64,000 nt of DNA from Sapria himalayana (GCA_029783825.1 JAREIK010004327.1:20580-84579), one strand, 5' to 3'; shown: positions 1 to 12,853, counted from the first letter of the stretch. The notes: generated by a model from the letters alone, not told the origin. A program made the numbers and translations.

Positions 1-2933
1 TTATCTGAATTTATTTTGTTGTAAATTAGTAATGATTTTATCATAAATTTTGTTGGAGAAAAAAGTAGTCTACAGTTATATTTTTTATTCGCTCATGAAA
101 TACCAAATTGAATATTATATGTTTTTATGTCTTATTGTTATTGTAAAGAATAGTGAGAGATGAGAGTGTATACTCAATTTTCTTGTGCAGATATCATATT
201 CAAAGTATCTTACAAATATTTTATGATACTCTTATGAAGCAATAATGTTTGACTTGTCTCTCTCGGAAATTTAATCTTTTTTAGTTATTTTATTTTATTG
301 GGGTATGTTATTACATGATGTTTATTGTATAATATTATGATCCACATGATAAGTGATCAACTTGTCTGATATATATTTCATGTATTAATGCTTTTAAATT
401 TTTTTATTATTTTTAACAAATTGGGTTTTATCTTTTTGTGAAAAAAATGAAAAATAAAAAGAATTTATTATATTTCACTAAAATTCATTTAGTTTTATGA
501 AAATCCCAAGTATTTGAGCCGTAAAAGTAATAAAGTAAAAGTCTTGTTGTTAATTTCTCAGGGTTGTATGAGTAATTTGATCAACTAATATTGAATTAAT
601 TATTGTTCAAGTTAAGAGAATAAACTTGGGTTTCGGATTGATATTGATACTTAATAGTTAATTTACTATTTTATGTGATCAATTTTATTTATTATTGATG
701 CGTATATTATGCTTGATTGTTAGATAAATAATAGAATAATTTAATTTTTTATTTTTGCTCACTCGGTTAACTAGAATGATCTTTATTTTTATTTGTGTCC
801 TTGATATATTATTGTTGAAATTACGCATACTTTAAGCTTACAGTAACTAGTCATTGGTAATTATTTTAAATATATATTTTTATTCTCCGAATTAAGTTGT
901 CTAAGAAAATATAAAATAATTTGGTATTAATTTTTTTTGAGCTTATAGTTTTTCAAGTGTCGTATTCACGTCAATTGACATATTTCTCCTTATATTTTTT
1001 ACATATTAAATTTGTATAAGAAAAAATGATTGCTTGTTTTATAAGTATTTTTAATGTATATTTTCTTGTGTGTGTCTTATTACTTACATATGATTGTCTA
1101 TCATAGGTGATGATATTTTCACACTATGGTGAAACTCATAGATTGGCCATTCTACATAATTTCAACAATATTTGAATGCAACTAGTCTAATAAGTTCGCT
1201 GGAATGATTATAAATGTATTTCTGCTTATAATTTCTTGAACATTTTACTTATATAAATTAAGCTTATATAAATTTAAGGTTTTAGCACATGTTTATCTTA
1301 CAAAATAAGAATAGAATGGCTGTCAATTTATTGATATTCATCCTCATGAAATTGACTCATAGCATACATGGTATCATTAATCACGGTGAAATTAATCAAT
1401 TTATATTAGTATGTAATTTAAAACTCTATTCTAATTAATATTCATATTTATTAATATGAAAAATATAATTTTTTTTTTTTGTTCTAGATCATTACTTAGC
1501 ATGACTCTTGAGAAGAATTTGTATGAGAGATTTGACACTTTATTTCGTCGGTATGAAGATATAAGTCTCAAATTTAGTTTTAAATCAATTCATACCTGTA
1601 TTTTGCTTGAGTTTCTCCCTGATCCGTGGTCAAAAATTATGCCTCAAAATCCTAATTAATGGCTATCTCTTTGAAAATCTTTGAGTTCCTGTTTTATATC
1701 TTTTGAGTCTCATTGAGTTGTTTAGAACTTCAAGTTGGATTGTCATGATTTTTGGTTGAGGTTACAATTTTGGATATTCTTTGAGTAGACTCTAGAGCAC
1801 AAAATTATGGTGTTAAAGGATTATAATGATCGAAATAATTTTTCTTTGAAGCATAAAATCACTGTAATAAGAATTATTGCTACTGGGGAATTTTTTTTTG
1901 TTAAGTACAAGATCACGATGATAAGAATATCATGATTTGGCTAATTATTTTATGAATTATAAACTCATATAAGATAGTTATTGCGACTAAAAATTACATA
2001 GTATTATTTGATTTTTGTATCTGTAATGAACTTCACAGTGTTAGAAAATGCTACGACTTCATATATCTATTTGATATTTGGTTGTCATGATATAGAAATT
2101 ATATCGTGTATGTATTTGTATTTTAGAACAAATACAGTCGTGACTCCAAAATAATATTGTGGTTACGAAGAATATATTGCACAGTGAAAGATTCTCGCAA
2201 TTAGATGGTAGCGTTGCGACGTATAAGATTACGAATGCTTCTTTGCTTAGCGGCGACCAAGAAAGGTCATCGTAACTTCGTAATAGATATGTAGTTTTAT
2301 AAACAAGTATTGATGATGGAATAACTAATATATTTCATCGTGGCTCTATTATTCAATTCAGCTTTCCACCAAGTCAACCAAGTATAATAAATATAGATCC
2401 AATTTCGCTATTATTAATTTAATTTCATAAAAATTATAATTCATTAAAATCATTTCATTTAAGGTTCATATTAAATATAACCATGTCATGAAAATAATAT
2501 AAAAAAATTACAATAGATTGATATTTTGAGTGTCGGGTAAACTCACATACTGAAATAATTACTCGTGCTCTAGCAAAGAAAATTTCTTTCTGAAACTCTC
2601 TCTGGAACAATCATGATAGACAAATATAACAATAACTAAAATTGCAATCACACAATGCATCAACGTGGAGAAGGCTGACAGAGTGGTCGACCATTGGTGT
2701 CGATCTCTTTTGGATTCAATTGTGACATGGAGGGTTCAAATATGGGCTAGAATGTAAAAAAATGTCTTTACATTTTTGTTGTTGCTCTGTTTCCATTTTA
2801 TAATCTTTGAATTATGTTGCATAATGTGTCTTGTTTACTTTGGTTGAGTTGATTGGATCCTCAAAAGAAACTTGTATATAATATATATTTTTAATGTTCT
2901 CTTTGTATTTCTCTAAGTTTTCTATCTATTATT

Positions 2934-2971
<38 letters not shown>

Positions 2972-5800
2972 TACTATTTCTTTCTAATTACCTTGTTATT
3001 GTTTATCTTCTGTTCTCCGATCTTTATCATTTTTTGTTACTTATTTGTGACAAATTCATAGAGCTGCCCTATGCTTCTCATCATTTTGGTCTTAATTTTT
3101 TTTATTGTTTCTTCCAAATTTTTAGAATTTGATCTTCAAACTTTTTTTGTGCAGAAGTAAATAAATAAATAAATATATATATATATTATTGAGATGCATA
3201 TCTCACAATGCACCATCTTGCTCTGCCTTGACTTTGTCTTTCTTTTTTTCTTGTTCTTCACATATTATTCTTACTTGATCTTATTTTTTTTTCAATTCTG
3301 CTGCTAAGGATCTAAGAATTCTAATTAGCTTGCTTCTAATTCAATTGAATATTTTTTTTGTGTCAATTTCTAACTTTATATTTTTTAGTAGATTTAGGAT
3401 TTCTTATTAATCTCATTTTCATTTATCCATTTGAAATTCATTTTTGACCGGCATCTTTTCCTTAAAATTATTTTAGATCTCTCGATTTTATCTATTCCGG
3501 TTTCAGGCAAGTTGGTATATCTTGCCTTAAATCACTTGATTTTTTTTTTTTTTTGAGATTTTTTTTTCTTATCTACATCAAATCCTCTTTGCACACTACT
3601 TAATATCATTAAGGATATTCGTAGATATCATTTATCTCTATCTTCAAAATTTGGGACTCATTCGATAGGATATATCATAGTAATCAATGGGAAAACCTAA
3701 AAAAAATATACAAATAAGATAGTTATTAATAAACAAGATCTCGAAGTAGCAAATAATCAAGTTGTATACTATCGTATATAATAAGTTTTGAATACTCATC
3801 ATTTGATACAATAATATTTTTCGAGCATGAAAAAAATATAGTAAATAAAGTCTGATTATCATTAATATGATTGCATGCTCATGTATTGATAATTCAAAAA
3901 TTTAGACTAAATACACGTGAAATAATTAATGATGCTTAAGATTATGAAAAGATTTGTTACTGTGTTAGAGAGAAGTTTTATATACTCATCACTAGTAAGT
4001 GTTAGTGTGGATGAAGTCTATGAGGTCCACGGTATGACTCTGTTAGTCAGCCTGTCTCTTTCATTGTTCCACAATACTCTTGGCCATCTCCTCGAAAATA
4101 ACATATAGTAGTTATTTTTTATATGACCTATTCTAATGCAATGTGTGCACTATTCTGAGGATCTTTTTTATCCATCGATGTTGTGATAATTCATATCATG
4201 CCAAAATAGTATGATTCCTTTAAAGTAGAAAGCCCTTGTGCCTCCTCTTTAATCGAATATGAGTCGGTCGCCAAAGCACATTTTTAGTGGGTAGTATCTT
4301 TGATTTTTTTTGTGCATTTCTTATGTCAGGAATCATCCCATGTAGCTTTTTTTTTCCTGGGTGATCTCTACTTGGTTTTGAAAGGCTTAAGGCATGCCAA
4401 GGTGTAAAAATCTCTTATAGCGTCGGTGTAAGTTGCAGCGCAAGTCATGTGTTTTGAGTGAAATGAAATGTAACTTATATTACATATCATATTTGGTAAT
4501 ATACGATTTAAAATTTAATTCAATTAATAAAAAATTTAATATTGTAGATATTTAAAATAAACATTCGATTGAAAATTAATGGATGTGGATATCGTGCCCA
4601 GTGGCACAAGGCTCTCACTTCACGGTGAGGTTCGTAAGTAATTAATTTATTGATTATAGTTTTATCCTTATAATATGGATGTGCTATGTCTGATGAGTTT
4701 TGCAATTGAAATTTACTCTCTCTTGATCAAGACACTTGTTATTGTATCAACACATCATCTCTAAAATATGCATGTAACATGATGATTTCTTATTTGATTC
4801 ACTGTTAACAAAATCATACGATTTACGATTCGTTTCATGATTCAGAGGATAAACAATTTGACTATTTAAAAGAATCAAAAATATGCATGAATCGAAGATT
4901 AAATTGCCAATCGATTCACATGAATCGATTTAATATCGATTCTTAAGAAACCAATATTCTCAAAAAATCACAAAGCTAAAAACTAAAATATCAAAAAAAA
5001 AATTATCAACTGTACGAATTAATTAATGTGGAAAAAAACAATTCCAACTTTTGGTATTATGAATTTAAAATGAGAAATAATAAAATACTAAAAAAATCAC
5101 AAAAATAAAAATTAAAATATCAAAAAAAAATTATCAACTATAGTAAATAGAAATTAATTAACACGGAAAAAAATTATAAAAAATCTAATTCACAATTCAA
5201 TTATTAATTCACTAATCAAGCATTTTAATTCTCGATTTAAATCTCGATTTAATAATTATGATTTGATTATTTAATCTAGTATTATTTTGTGTTCTACCAC
5301 TCGATAAAAATAATTAAATAATATAAATTTTAATATATGAATAGAAATTTACGAATAAAACCATTTGAAATGAAAGATTAAAGTCACTACGGAGTGGTTG
5401 TGCCTTGAGTTTAGATCCGGTTAAAGCTCTTCTTTTAAAACAATGGAAGAGTAAACTCTCAATACATTTATGAATATATCTTCATGCTAATATGAGATAC
5501 GTGTATCAATAATAATTTGAATTTATATTTTTTGTTTTGTTATCTTGATAAAATAATATTCTATATGATATAATTTTATTTTCCAATGGAAAAGTAACAA
5601 ATAATGTATCCTACTAATTGATAATCACATAATTAGATAATAAGACGCAACACAGAAATATTTATATTCACCAAAACACTTCTCACTCTCATCTAAAGAG
5701 GCTAGTGGATGGTCCAATTCATGTAGGGATATGATATTTTATAATTTATTCTTTATTATTAACATATAATATTATTTATTCAACTTTCAACATTAATTTA
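1..5800. other. AT-rich intergenic DNA, no gene seen
   Basis: No open frame here looks coding; the longest are about 60-80 codons and have no recognisable family features. The stretch holds an AT dinucleotide run at about 2940-2968, a TAAA/TA run near 3163-3186, several poly-T tracts, and at about 1780-2290 a loose recurrence of phrases like those of the degenerate phrase repeat described at 26.9-28.6 kb. Between 4800 and 5300 there are short inverted and repeated AATCGATTTAA-type motifs. I see no tRNA, rRNA or conserved non-coding RNA. Confidence 0.6.
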
Positions 5801-5839
5801 TATTTTGTAGCGTTAGCCGACAACACACGTGTTGTACGA

Positions 5840-6034
5840 AAATTTTGTTAATGAATCAACCCTGGAGGGCACGGGTTCGAATCTTACGGATGGTGGATGC
5901 GTGCCCCATTGTATCTTTACTAAATGTCCTATTCGTGCTCTTGGGATGGAGACTTCCCTGCTCCGATCCCGAGCCCTCGAGGCTCTCATAATAATGCTTG
6001 ATCATTAAACTCGAGTTTTTTTTTTTTTTTTTTT
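5840..6034 (+). mobile_element. tRNA-derived SINE, copy 1
   Basis: A GC-richer island with a pol III B-box-like motif (GGTTCGAATCT at about 5872) is followed by a short unique body and a homopolymer T tail (about 6013-6034). The 3' body contains a block (cgagccctcgaggctc, about 5970) that recurs in the elements at 6416 and 48925. A B box plus a shared 3' block at three separated sites is what a tRNA-derived plant SINE family looks like. The A box is not clear in this copy. Confidence 0.55.
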
Positions 6035-6186
6035 GATTGTTGTATCTTATTGTTGAACACTTTTATTGGGCTAACCATGATGATCTTTTTAACTCTCCGA
6101 TTCATCATTTCCATTACTTTTTATTCAAGTTTGTTTCTGCATGGTGTCATATCCAGGGCACAGTGCTTCTTCTTAGCGCAGGGTCT

Positions 6187-6260
6187 ATGAGAGATTAATA
6201 TCTTAATAGTCTTTATCTTAAAAATTAAAGAATATGTTTGTCAAAAATTCTTCGACGGAT
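6187..6260 (+). repeat. Dispersed repeat B, partial copy
   Basis: It starts with gagagattaatatcttaa and matches the beginning of the family seen more fully at 22107-22240, 21194-21318, 47641-47770 and 51395-51520. Only the first part is preserved. Confidence 0.45.
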
Positions 6261-6415
6261 TCACTCGTTAGTGTGCCTCGTTTATTTGCGATGTTTTTTC
6301 ATATAAATTTGAAATTTAAAAAAAAAAAAAAGATTAAAGTTTCTTGAAAGCTTGTGAATATATCAATAATTTTGTGTGTGATATAAATTAGATATGTATA
6401 TTTTAATAATATGAT

Positions 6416-6600
6416 CGCTTGATTGGTAAAGTCGTACCCAATAATGGGGACATGAGTTCGATCATGTGCCAGATACTTATCATAGGCTATCCTTCTTGGT
6501 CGCTCCGTGCATATTGTTTGTTTGGCGACCTTGCCTATTCCGATCACGGGTTCTCAAAGCTCATATATGGGCCGAGACTTGGTATAAGATACATTTTTAA
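6416..6600 (+). mobile_element. tRNA-derived SINE, copy 2
   Basis: This copy shows both pol III boxes: an A-box-like ttggtaaagtcg at about 6424 and a B-box-like gagttcgatcat at about 6454, at tRNA-like spacing. The 3' part (gttctcaaagctcatatat and following, about 6550) matches the 3' blocks of the copies near 5970 and 49040. The short open frames across it on both strands are not credible proteins. It is followed directly by a GGGA/GA-rich run and a TATG microsatellite (6605-6706). Confidence 0.6.
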
Positions 6601-6604
6601 AGTC

Positions 6605-6706
6605 ATGGGAGGGAAGGAGGGAGGGAGGGAGTGAGGGAGGAGAGAGAAAGAGAGAGTGAGAGAGAGAGAGAGAGAGAGAAAATGTATGTATGTATGTATG
6701 TATGTT
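6605..6706. repeat. GGGA/GA-rich tract and (TATG)n microsatellite
   Basis: A purine-rich tract of GGGA and GA units (6605-6680) runs into repeated tgta/tatg tetranucleotides (6683-6706). It lies directly 3' of the second SINE and may have grown from its tail. Confidence 0.8.
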
Positions 6707-6875
6707 TCTATGTTTCTATGTTTGGTTATTATTTCATCTAATATGGTCTCCTTGGTAGAATTATAATTCACTCATATATGTTTTGTTATACTGAATTAAA
6801 AGTTACATGTTTGATTGCTTAGTGTATATTGTATTAGTACCTTATATATATACACAGGTACACATACACACACGT

Positions 6876-7310
6876 GTGTGTTTGTGTCTGAGTTTGTGTG
6901 TGTGTTTGTGTTTGTGTTTGTGTCTGAGTTTGTGTGTGTGTGTGTTTGTGTTTGTGTCTGAGTTTATGTGTGTGTTTGTGTTTGTGTCTGAGTTTGTGTG
7001 TGTGTGTGTGTTTGTGTCTGAGTTTGTGTGTGTGTGTGTGTGTGTTTGTTTGTGTTTGTGTCTGAGTTTGTCTGAGTTTGTGTGTGTGTGTTTGTGTCTG
7101 AGTTTGTCTGAGTTTGTGTGTGTGTGTTTGTGTCTGAGTTTGTATGTGTGTTTGTGTCTGAGTTTGTGTGTGTGTTTGTGTCTGAGTTTGTGTGTGTGTT
7201 TGTGTCTGAGTTTGTGTGTGTGTTTGTGTCTGAGTTTGTGTGTGTGTTTGTGTCTGAGTTTGTGTGTGTGTTTGTGTCTGAGTTTGTGTGTGTATGCATA
7301 TATGTATGTA
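6876..7310. repeat. 24-bp GT-rich minisatellite
   Basis: The unit tgtgtctgagtttgtgtgtg + tgtt recurs head to tail. In 7141-7290 the period is a clean 24 bp; before that, units vary by two-base GT steps. The array is flanked by (GT)n and (TATG)n runs up to about 7440. Long open frames on both strands (up to about 227 codons, repeating SEFVCV or NSDTNTHT) are a by-product, because a 24-bp unit is a multiple of three and contains no stop in those frames. Confidence 0.9.
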
Positions 7311-7537
7311 TGTGTGTATGTATGTATATATGTATGTCTGTATGTGTGTGTGCATCTGTGTGTGTGTGTGTATCTGAGTGTGTGTGTGTATCTGAGTGTG
7401 TGTGTGCATATATGTATGTATATATGCAATTGTTTGAATGTATGTATAGAATAATGTGTAGTTGAGATAAAAAAGAAAAGCTGCTAAAGAATTATGTAAT
7501 CTGTTATGTTTGAACAATCTCTGTTGTTTTCTTGCAG

Positions 7538-7577
7538 CTGAAATTCCAAGAGAAGGCCTGCTTGATGCTAGAAAAGG
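7538..7577 (+). other. Possible isolated exon
   Basis: A 40-base block lies between a good acceptor (ttttcttgcag) and a GT, in a locally GC-richer stretch (7500-7700). It is open in more than one frame. A second acceptor-like site (ttatcttccag) with similar composition follows at about 7610. I found no connected exons and do not recognise a product. It could equally be unique intergenic sequence. Confidence 0.15.
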
Positions 7578-7699
7578 TTTTTTTTTTTTTTTTTTTATCT
7601 TCCAGGTGTTGTTCGCTGATCAAGGTTATGGGTCCTCAATTAGGTTGCACGCACTTTGATTTCCATACTCATCATTGATGTAAATATGTTTAGAAGCTT

Positions 7700-7702
<3 letters not shown>

Positions 7703-7739
<37 letters not shown>
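7703..7739. repeat. Long poly-T tract
   Basis: About 37 uninterrupted T follow a shorter T run at about 7578-7597. A tract this long may be the tail of a retroposed sequence on the - strand, but I cannot identify the body. Confidence 0.7.
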
Positions 7740-7740
<1 letters not shown>

Positions 7741-8229
7741 TTATTGGGACCACCTCCCGGATAGTACCTGAGGCACTACAATTTCATTTATCTTGGTGGT
7801 AGTTTCATAGTAAAATGGTATGCCAATTTCATTTAGTGACCTGATGCCATTCCAGAGTGAGTGTATTTTGGGTTGGAGACCACAACATAATTATTTTATT
7901 TTATTTTTGACTCCTTTTTGAAAAACTGTTCGGGTTGCATTTTTTCCCGTTTGATCGTATTAAAATGACGCAGCATTGCGTCATGTTATGCTGTCGGCAA
8001 TACATAGATGCATCAAAATTTAATTATATTTTTAATTTAATTAATATAAATTTAAACCTGTTGTGCGAGTAGTCACAGTGTGAAAGATACGAGTAGTACT
8101 TTTTTTTAATTAAAGAAAAGACGGTCGGATCGGGTCCTAGTCTGACCCACGTTAAATAAAACAAAAACAACCGTGGTTTGTCCAGCGCAGCGCCCCATGC
8201 CCACTCTCGATTTTTTAATTTATTTATTT

Positions 8230-8260
8230 TATTTTATTTTTATTTTATTTATTTTAATAG

Positions 8261-8296
<36 letters not shown>

Positions 8297-8795
8297 ATTT
8301 ATTTATTATTTAGTAATTCATTTTTTTATTTTATTTTATTTTTTTATTTTATTTTATTTTATTTTATTTTATTTTATTTATCTTATTTATCTTATTTTAT
8401 TTATTTTATTTATTTTATTTATTTTATTTATTTTATTTATTTTATTTATTTTATTTATTTTATTTATTTTATTTATTTTATTTATTTTATTTATTTTATT
8501 TATTTTATTTATTTTATTTATTTTATTTATTTTATTTATTTTATTTATTTTATTTATTTTATTTATTTTATTTATTTTATTTATTTTATTTATTTTATTT
8601 ATTTTATTTATTTTATTTATTTATTTATTTTATTTATTTATTTATTTTATTTATTTTATTTATTTATTTATTTTATTTATTTTATTTATTTTATTTATTT
8701 ATTTATTTTATTTATTTTATTTATTTTATTTATTTTATTTATTTTATTTAATTTATTTAATTTTATTTTATTTATTTTATTTTATTTTATTTTAA
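8230..8795. repeat. TTTATTTTAT decamer array with embedded (GT)n
   Basis: A pure A/T tandem array follows a short (GT)n run at about 8264-8291. The main unit is tttattttat (10 bp) from about 8390 to 8620; extra TTTA blocks then shift the register repeatedly to 8795. Two overlapping open frames of about 185 and 205 codons, rich in Ile/Leu/Phe, are artefacts of this array. The array abuts the word-rich element that follows. Confidence 0.9.
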
Positions 8796-8798
8796 CCT

Positions 8799-9088
8799 TT
8801 GAGTGTGTCATGTACAGGTGACTGCCGCACATGAAATGCCACACCATGGTTACATGACCTAGTATCACACAAGCAGTGCCATGGGGCAGCATGGTCGGGG
8901 ACCAGGAGCCAGGGACAGTCCTGGACCATGTCTTGCCAGGAACTGTTGAACCATGGCGTGCTGGACCAGGAATGGCTGAACAGTGCCGTGCTGGACCAGG
9001 AATGGCTGAACATTGCCGTGCTGGACCAGTTATGGCTGAACCATGCCATGGGGTGTGCCTAAGCCACTCGGTCCATTTGACATCTCTA
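8799..9088. mobile_element. Family-1 hAT-like element with word array (E1)
   Basis: The right end (catttgacatctcta) matches the family-1 terminal inverted repeat. The left end (ttgagtgtgtca) is degenerate. The interior has three copies of a roughly 30-bp unit with the core gtgctggaccag and aatggctgaac (about 8955-9045), plus many CCATG words. Target duplications are no longer recognisable. Open frames on both strands follow the 30-bp unit and are not genes. Confidence 0.6.
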
Positions 9089-9099
9089 AATCATTGCTA

Positions 9100-10080
9100 T
9101 TAATTTCTAAACAAATTTTGATCATTCTAATTTTGCAATTTGTTGAAAAATAATCACCACAACATTACCATTGAGCACCATAATTGAATAAAAAAAATTG
9201 GAATTTTATGGTTTTAAAAAGAAAATTCCAGCTAATTATTAAATAAATAATAATATATATTTAACCTCAATAAGAATAGTTTTTTTTTTTTACTCAGTCA
9301 TTAAAATCTAAATTCAGGCATAGAGAGAAAATCAGGTAATCTAATTCACTGCCCGTGAAAATAAAACAAAATTTTTTAAATATCAAAACATACTTTTTTA
9401 TGCTTTTTTACCATATTGGTACGCAAAAAACATATTTTTTTTATTACCAAAAGAATAAAATTAAATTTTGCTACACAAAATCCAAAATAATCATTATTCA
9501 ATTGCTCAGAATTTTTGTATTAAAAATTATGCACATAAACAAACAAATTTAATTTTTTGTGTATTATCCATTATTATAATTATATCCTTAACAATATTAA
9601 AAAACTACACGTATCAAATTATAATATTTATAAATGAATATAAACATCATATTTCATAATCAATAAAAGTACAATTTTACCCTTAAAAATTTTGTGCGTC
9701 CGTAATAATTTTATAATTATTTTGTATGACTATCGTTTTTGAAAATAATTATTCTTCAATAATCCAATTTTGATAATTTTCCGATGTATTTTGTTAATTA
9801 TTTATTATTATTATTATTTTAAAAATGTTGGGTTATAATAGTTTTTACGAAAAAATATAAATATTTTTTGGTTGTCTACAATTTTTTAATATAAAATTTT
9901 GGGTGCCCAATATTAACATTTATATCATCCTTACTTTTAAAAAGTAAGAAAATCACTTTGTGAAACGGATACCCCAATAACGGCCAACACCAACAGGAAA
10001 GCAGATAAGAAAGTTTCCATTTTTTTTATTATTTTCCTTTCCAAAAAGCTAACTGGTAATGGAAAACATGGGAAGAATGT
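9100..10080. other. AT-rich spacer, no gene seen
   Basis: Very AT-rich unique-looking sequence with short A/T runs. The three open frames of 60-65 codons are Lys/Asn/Ile/Tyr/Phe-rich, as chance frames in AT-rich DNA are. Composition rises near 9960 as the genic region begins. Confidence 0.6.
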
Positions 10081-10092
10081 AGCTGTGTTTAC

Positions 10093-10311
10093 CTTCGTAG
10101 TGTTTGAGACTCTGCAATGTAGTCATAGCAGTAGCTAAACTCTGCTGGAGAAGATGAATCCTAGCCGTCTCTTTCAAATGGTCCAGCTGACCTAACCAAA
10201 AACATCGCAAAGCCAAACGACAGTTAATACTGGTAGGGTGAGTGGTAGCGTTTCGATTCGCACACCTTTTCTTCTTCCCCAGGCACAGGACAATCCTCTG
10301 AATTCTGCCAT
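10093..10311 (-). CDS. Possible two-exon 5' gene fragment, unrecognised product
   Basis: Two blocks of raised GC content join in phase. Exon A is 10266-10311 (ATG at 10311, donor gtgtgc). Exon B is 10191 down to 10093 (acceptor ttggttag, donor gtaaac). The intron is 74 bases. The joined product begins MAEFRGLSC and continues with an amphipathic, Leu/Gln-rich helix-like part ending LQSLKHYE. I do not recognise the family and could not find the next exon to the left, where the DNA becomes very AT-rich. The start lies only about 120 bp from the start of the DUF630/632 gene on the other strand, so a shared bidirectional promoter is possible. Alternatively this is spliced antisense 5' leader sequence. 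Confidence 0.3.
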
Positions 10312-10432
10312 TGTCTGTTTCCATGCCTGCTTCCCTTCGCCGCCATTGCCACATTTGTATTTGATCGCGAGAACTGTCACCGTCATTGGCGCCTGCAATT
10401 TTTTAGGTCGTTAATAGAAGACGCGGCCATCA
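10312..10432. promoter_or_regulatory. Short divergent promoter / 5' leader region
   Basis: About 120 bp separate the ATG of the DUF630/632 gene (+) from the candidate ATG on the - strand. The interval is clearly less AT-rich than the DNA to its left. I see no convincing TATA box, so the assignment rests on position alone. Confidence 0.25.
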
Positions 10433-12853
10433 ATGGGCTGTTTTCAGTCCAAGATAGATCACGAAGAATCGGTATTACGATGTGGGGAGCGCAAAAGATT
10501 AATGGAGGATGCTGTTCAAGCAAGAAACCGCTTCGCTTCTTCCCATGCAGGATACATGGTGGCTTTGAAGAATATTGGTGCAGCATTGAGTGATTATGCT
10601 CACGGCGAGCATGATGGGTCAGAAACAGAACCATCGCAGCCAGATAACGTCGCTTCGCGATCACCACCACGTCACTCACATCGTTCTTCAGTAGACAATG
10701 CCTTGCCGCCACCTCCTCCACTCCCAGATTTCTCGCCCAGCCCGATCATTCGAACTGTCAGCCTGCCGGAGCCATCGCTAAAACACGAAGCTGCAATTCC
10801 GATCGACGAAGAAGAAATGTCGGAGATGGGGAAATCTGAAATTGGCAAGAACAAGAGATTGTCATTGGACCGGCAAGATTCTAGGCCACCTCTCAAGGCC
10901 AAATCACTTTCGCAGAGGCTTCAGAGCTGCGATGGAGTTCGGGAGGCAAAGAATGGTGCCTGGGATTTCTTCTTTGATAGTGGTCACGCGACGGAAGATG
11001 ATGAAATTGGCGATGGTTTTAATCACGGTGCAGATAAGATTAAGAGCGAGCAAATCGAAAGTTTTGGCAGCTGGAACTCGCCAGGGAATGAGAAAGCAGA
11101 TGAAAAGGAAGAGGACTATGAAGATGATAAGGCGAATATGAACCACAATGGTCTTCTAGGAGCTGCGGTGGTGGAGTTCAAGCAGCTGGAGGAGAAGCGA
11201 AAGAAATCTGGCTCTGTCATCAGTATGGATCTGCTGCAGGTTTTAAATTCCATAGACGATCTGTTTTTGAAAGCATCTCAAAGTGCACAGGACGTATCAA
11301 AATTGCTCGAAGCCCCCAAGTTGCATTACCACTCCAATTTTGCAGACGATAGAGGTTCCATCGTCTCACCTTCATAATTCATTGTTATTCTGGCTTCCCA
11401 TGTTTGCCAAGTAATCGAATCGAGGTACCATTGGTATTTTTGGCTTCCTACATTGCAGGGCAGATCAAGCATAGTGACAGGATTATTCGCGCCATAACAT
11501 GGAACAAATCTCTCAGAGGCATTGGCTGTGACAATGGGATGGATGAAACTGATGATGATGAGCATGAGGAAACCCATGCTGCAGTTTTGGACAAGCTATC
11601 AGGATGGGAGAAGAAGCTATTCGATGAAGTGAAGGTGCATGTTCTTTTCACTTTCTTCCAACGTAACGCGAATACAGTTCTAAAGATTAATCAAGCAGGA
11701 CGCTGACAATTAATGTGCCATGCAATGTACCTTTCTTCCTTGGCTAGGTTGCAGAAGCTAAGAAAATCGCATACATGAACAAATTGATGGAGCTGAACAG
11801 GCAGAAGGGCAGCAGCGATGTTCTAACTCTGGAGAAAACAAGATCAGGCGTGAAGCAATTGTTAACGAGTTACATGGTCGACATGCAATCAGTTGAATCT
11901 ATCATCGACGAAGTGAATCTCATTCGTGATCAACAGCTATATCCCAGACTCATTGTTCTTATCGAAGAGTGAGTTCCTTTTTTCACAAGTACATCCTTCA
12001 AGAAAACTCTGTGGTAGCAAGAACACTGTAATTCTGAATTCATTTTGCAAATGTATGCTGCAGAATGGCAAAAATGTGGGAATCCATGGGAAATCACCAT
12101 GAAAGCCAACTTGGCGTTGTCAGTTGCAGTCTGTCCGAAGATCTTCACCCTCCCAAAGAAACAACACGGCACCACCATGAACGCACGCTGCAGCTCCTGA
12201 GCATGGTTGAACTGTGGCAATCGCAATTCAGTAATCTGATACAGCATCAGAAGCAATATATCGAAACACTTGGCAAGTGGCTCCAACTAAATCTCGTGCC
12301 AATGGAAAACAGTCCGAAGGAAAACACGGCGCCATCTCCAGAAATCTCGTATCCCCCAATCTTAACGCTTCTCCAGTCCTGGCACCACGAGCTTCACAAT
12401 CTTCCCCACGAAGAAGCCAGATCTGCTATATCATCGTTTGCGGAGGCAATAAAATCGATAATTAAGCAGCAAAATGAAGAGATCGGGCTCAAACGCCAGT
12501 GCGAGGACACTAACAAAGAGCTTCTGCGTCAGAACGAGGTGTTCCAGGAATGGTACCGGAAGTACCTCGATCGAAGGCCTCAGAATGATCCGGTGACCGC
12601 TGATGGAGATCACGATCCCGTTTCCGAGAGGCGATCTGCGCTCGAAGATGTCAGAAAGAAGCTGCAAGGAGAGATGGAAGATCACAACCGACACTGCCTC
12701 CAAGTGCGAGACAAATCAAGAGAGAATCTCGAAATTAGCTTGCCGAAGTTATTTGTTTCGTTGTTTGCTTATGCTCGTTCTTGCACTTCATCTTATGCAA
12801 AACTAGCGCCGTTCGCGCTGGAGCACAGTTGTGACCATGAACTTCGTCGTTGA
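10433..12853 (+). CDS. DUF630/DUF632 protein, NRG2/REL2-like
   Basis: Four exons with canonical splice sites: 10433-11354, 11459-11634, 11748-11968, 12064-12853, giving 2109 nt and 702 aa, inside the usual 650-850 aa of the family. The N-terminus MGCFQSK carries Gly2 and Cys3, a myristoylation/palmitoylation motif typical of the family. The DUF630 part (about residues 1-60) includes RCGERKRLMEDAVQARNRFA. A Pro-rich stretch (about 85-105) and an acidic linker follow. DUF632 runs from about residue 250 to 560 (ITWNKSLRG, GWEKKLFDEVK, DMQSVESI, LYPRLIVLIE, MAKMW). Family members (NRG2 in Arabidopsis nitrate signalling, REL2 in rice leaf form) act at the plasma membrane and/or nucleus; which role applies here cannot be told. 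Exon 1 has an in-frame stop soon after its donor, so splicing is required. A poly(A)-like AT-rich region follows at about 12950. Confidence 0.93.

Noticed and set aside
6807..7517. Open frames of 111-227 codons with SEFVCV or THTNSDTN repeats
   Set aside because: By-products of the 24-bp GT-rich minisatellite.
8178..8821. Hydrophobic Phe/Ile/Leu open frames resembling membrane proteins
   Set aside because: They follow the A/T decamer array exactly and are overlapping frames of the same simple repeat. The same holds for 19828-20270 opposite the A-rich tract.
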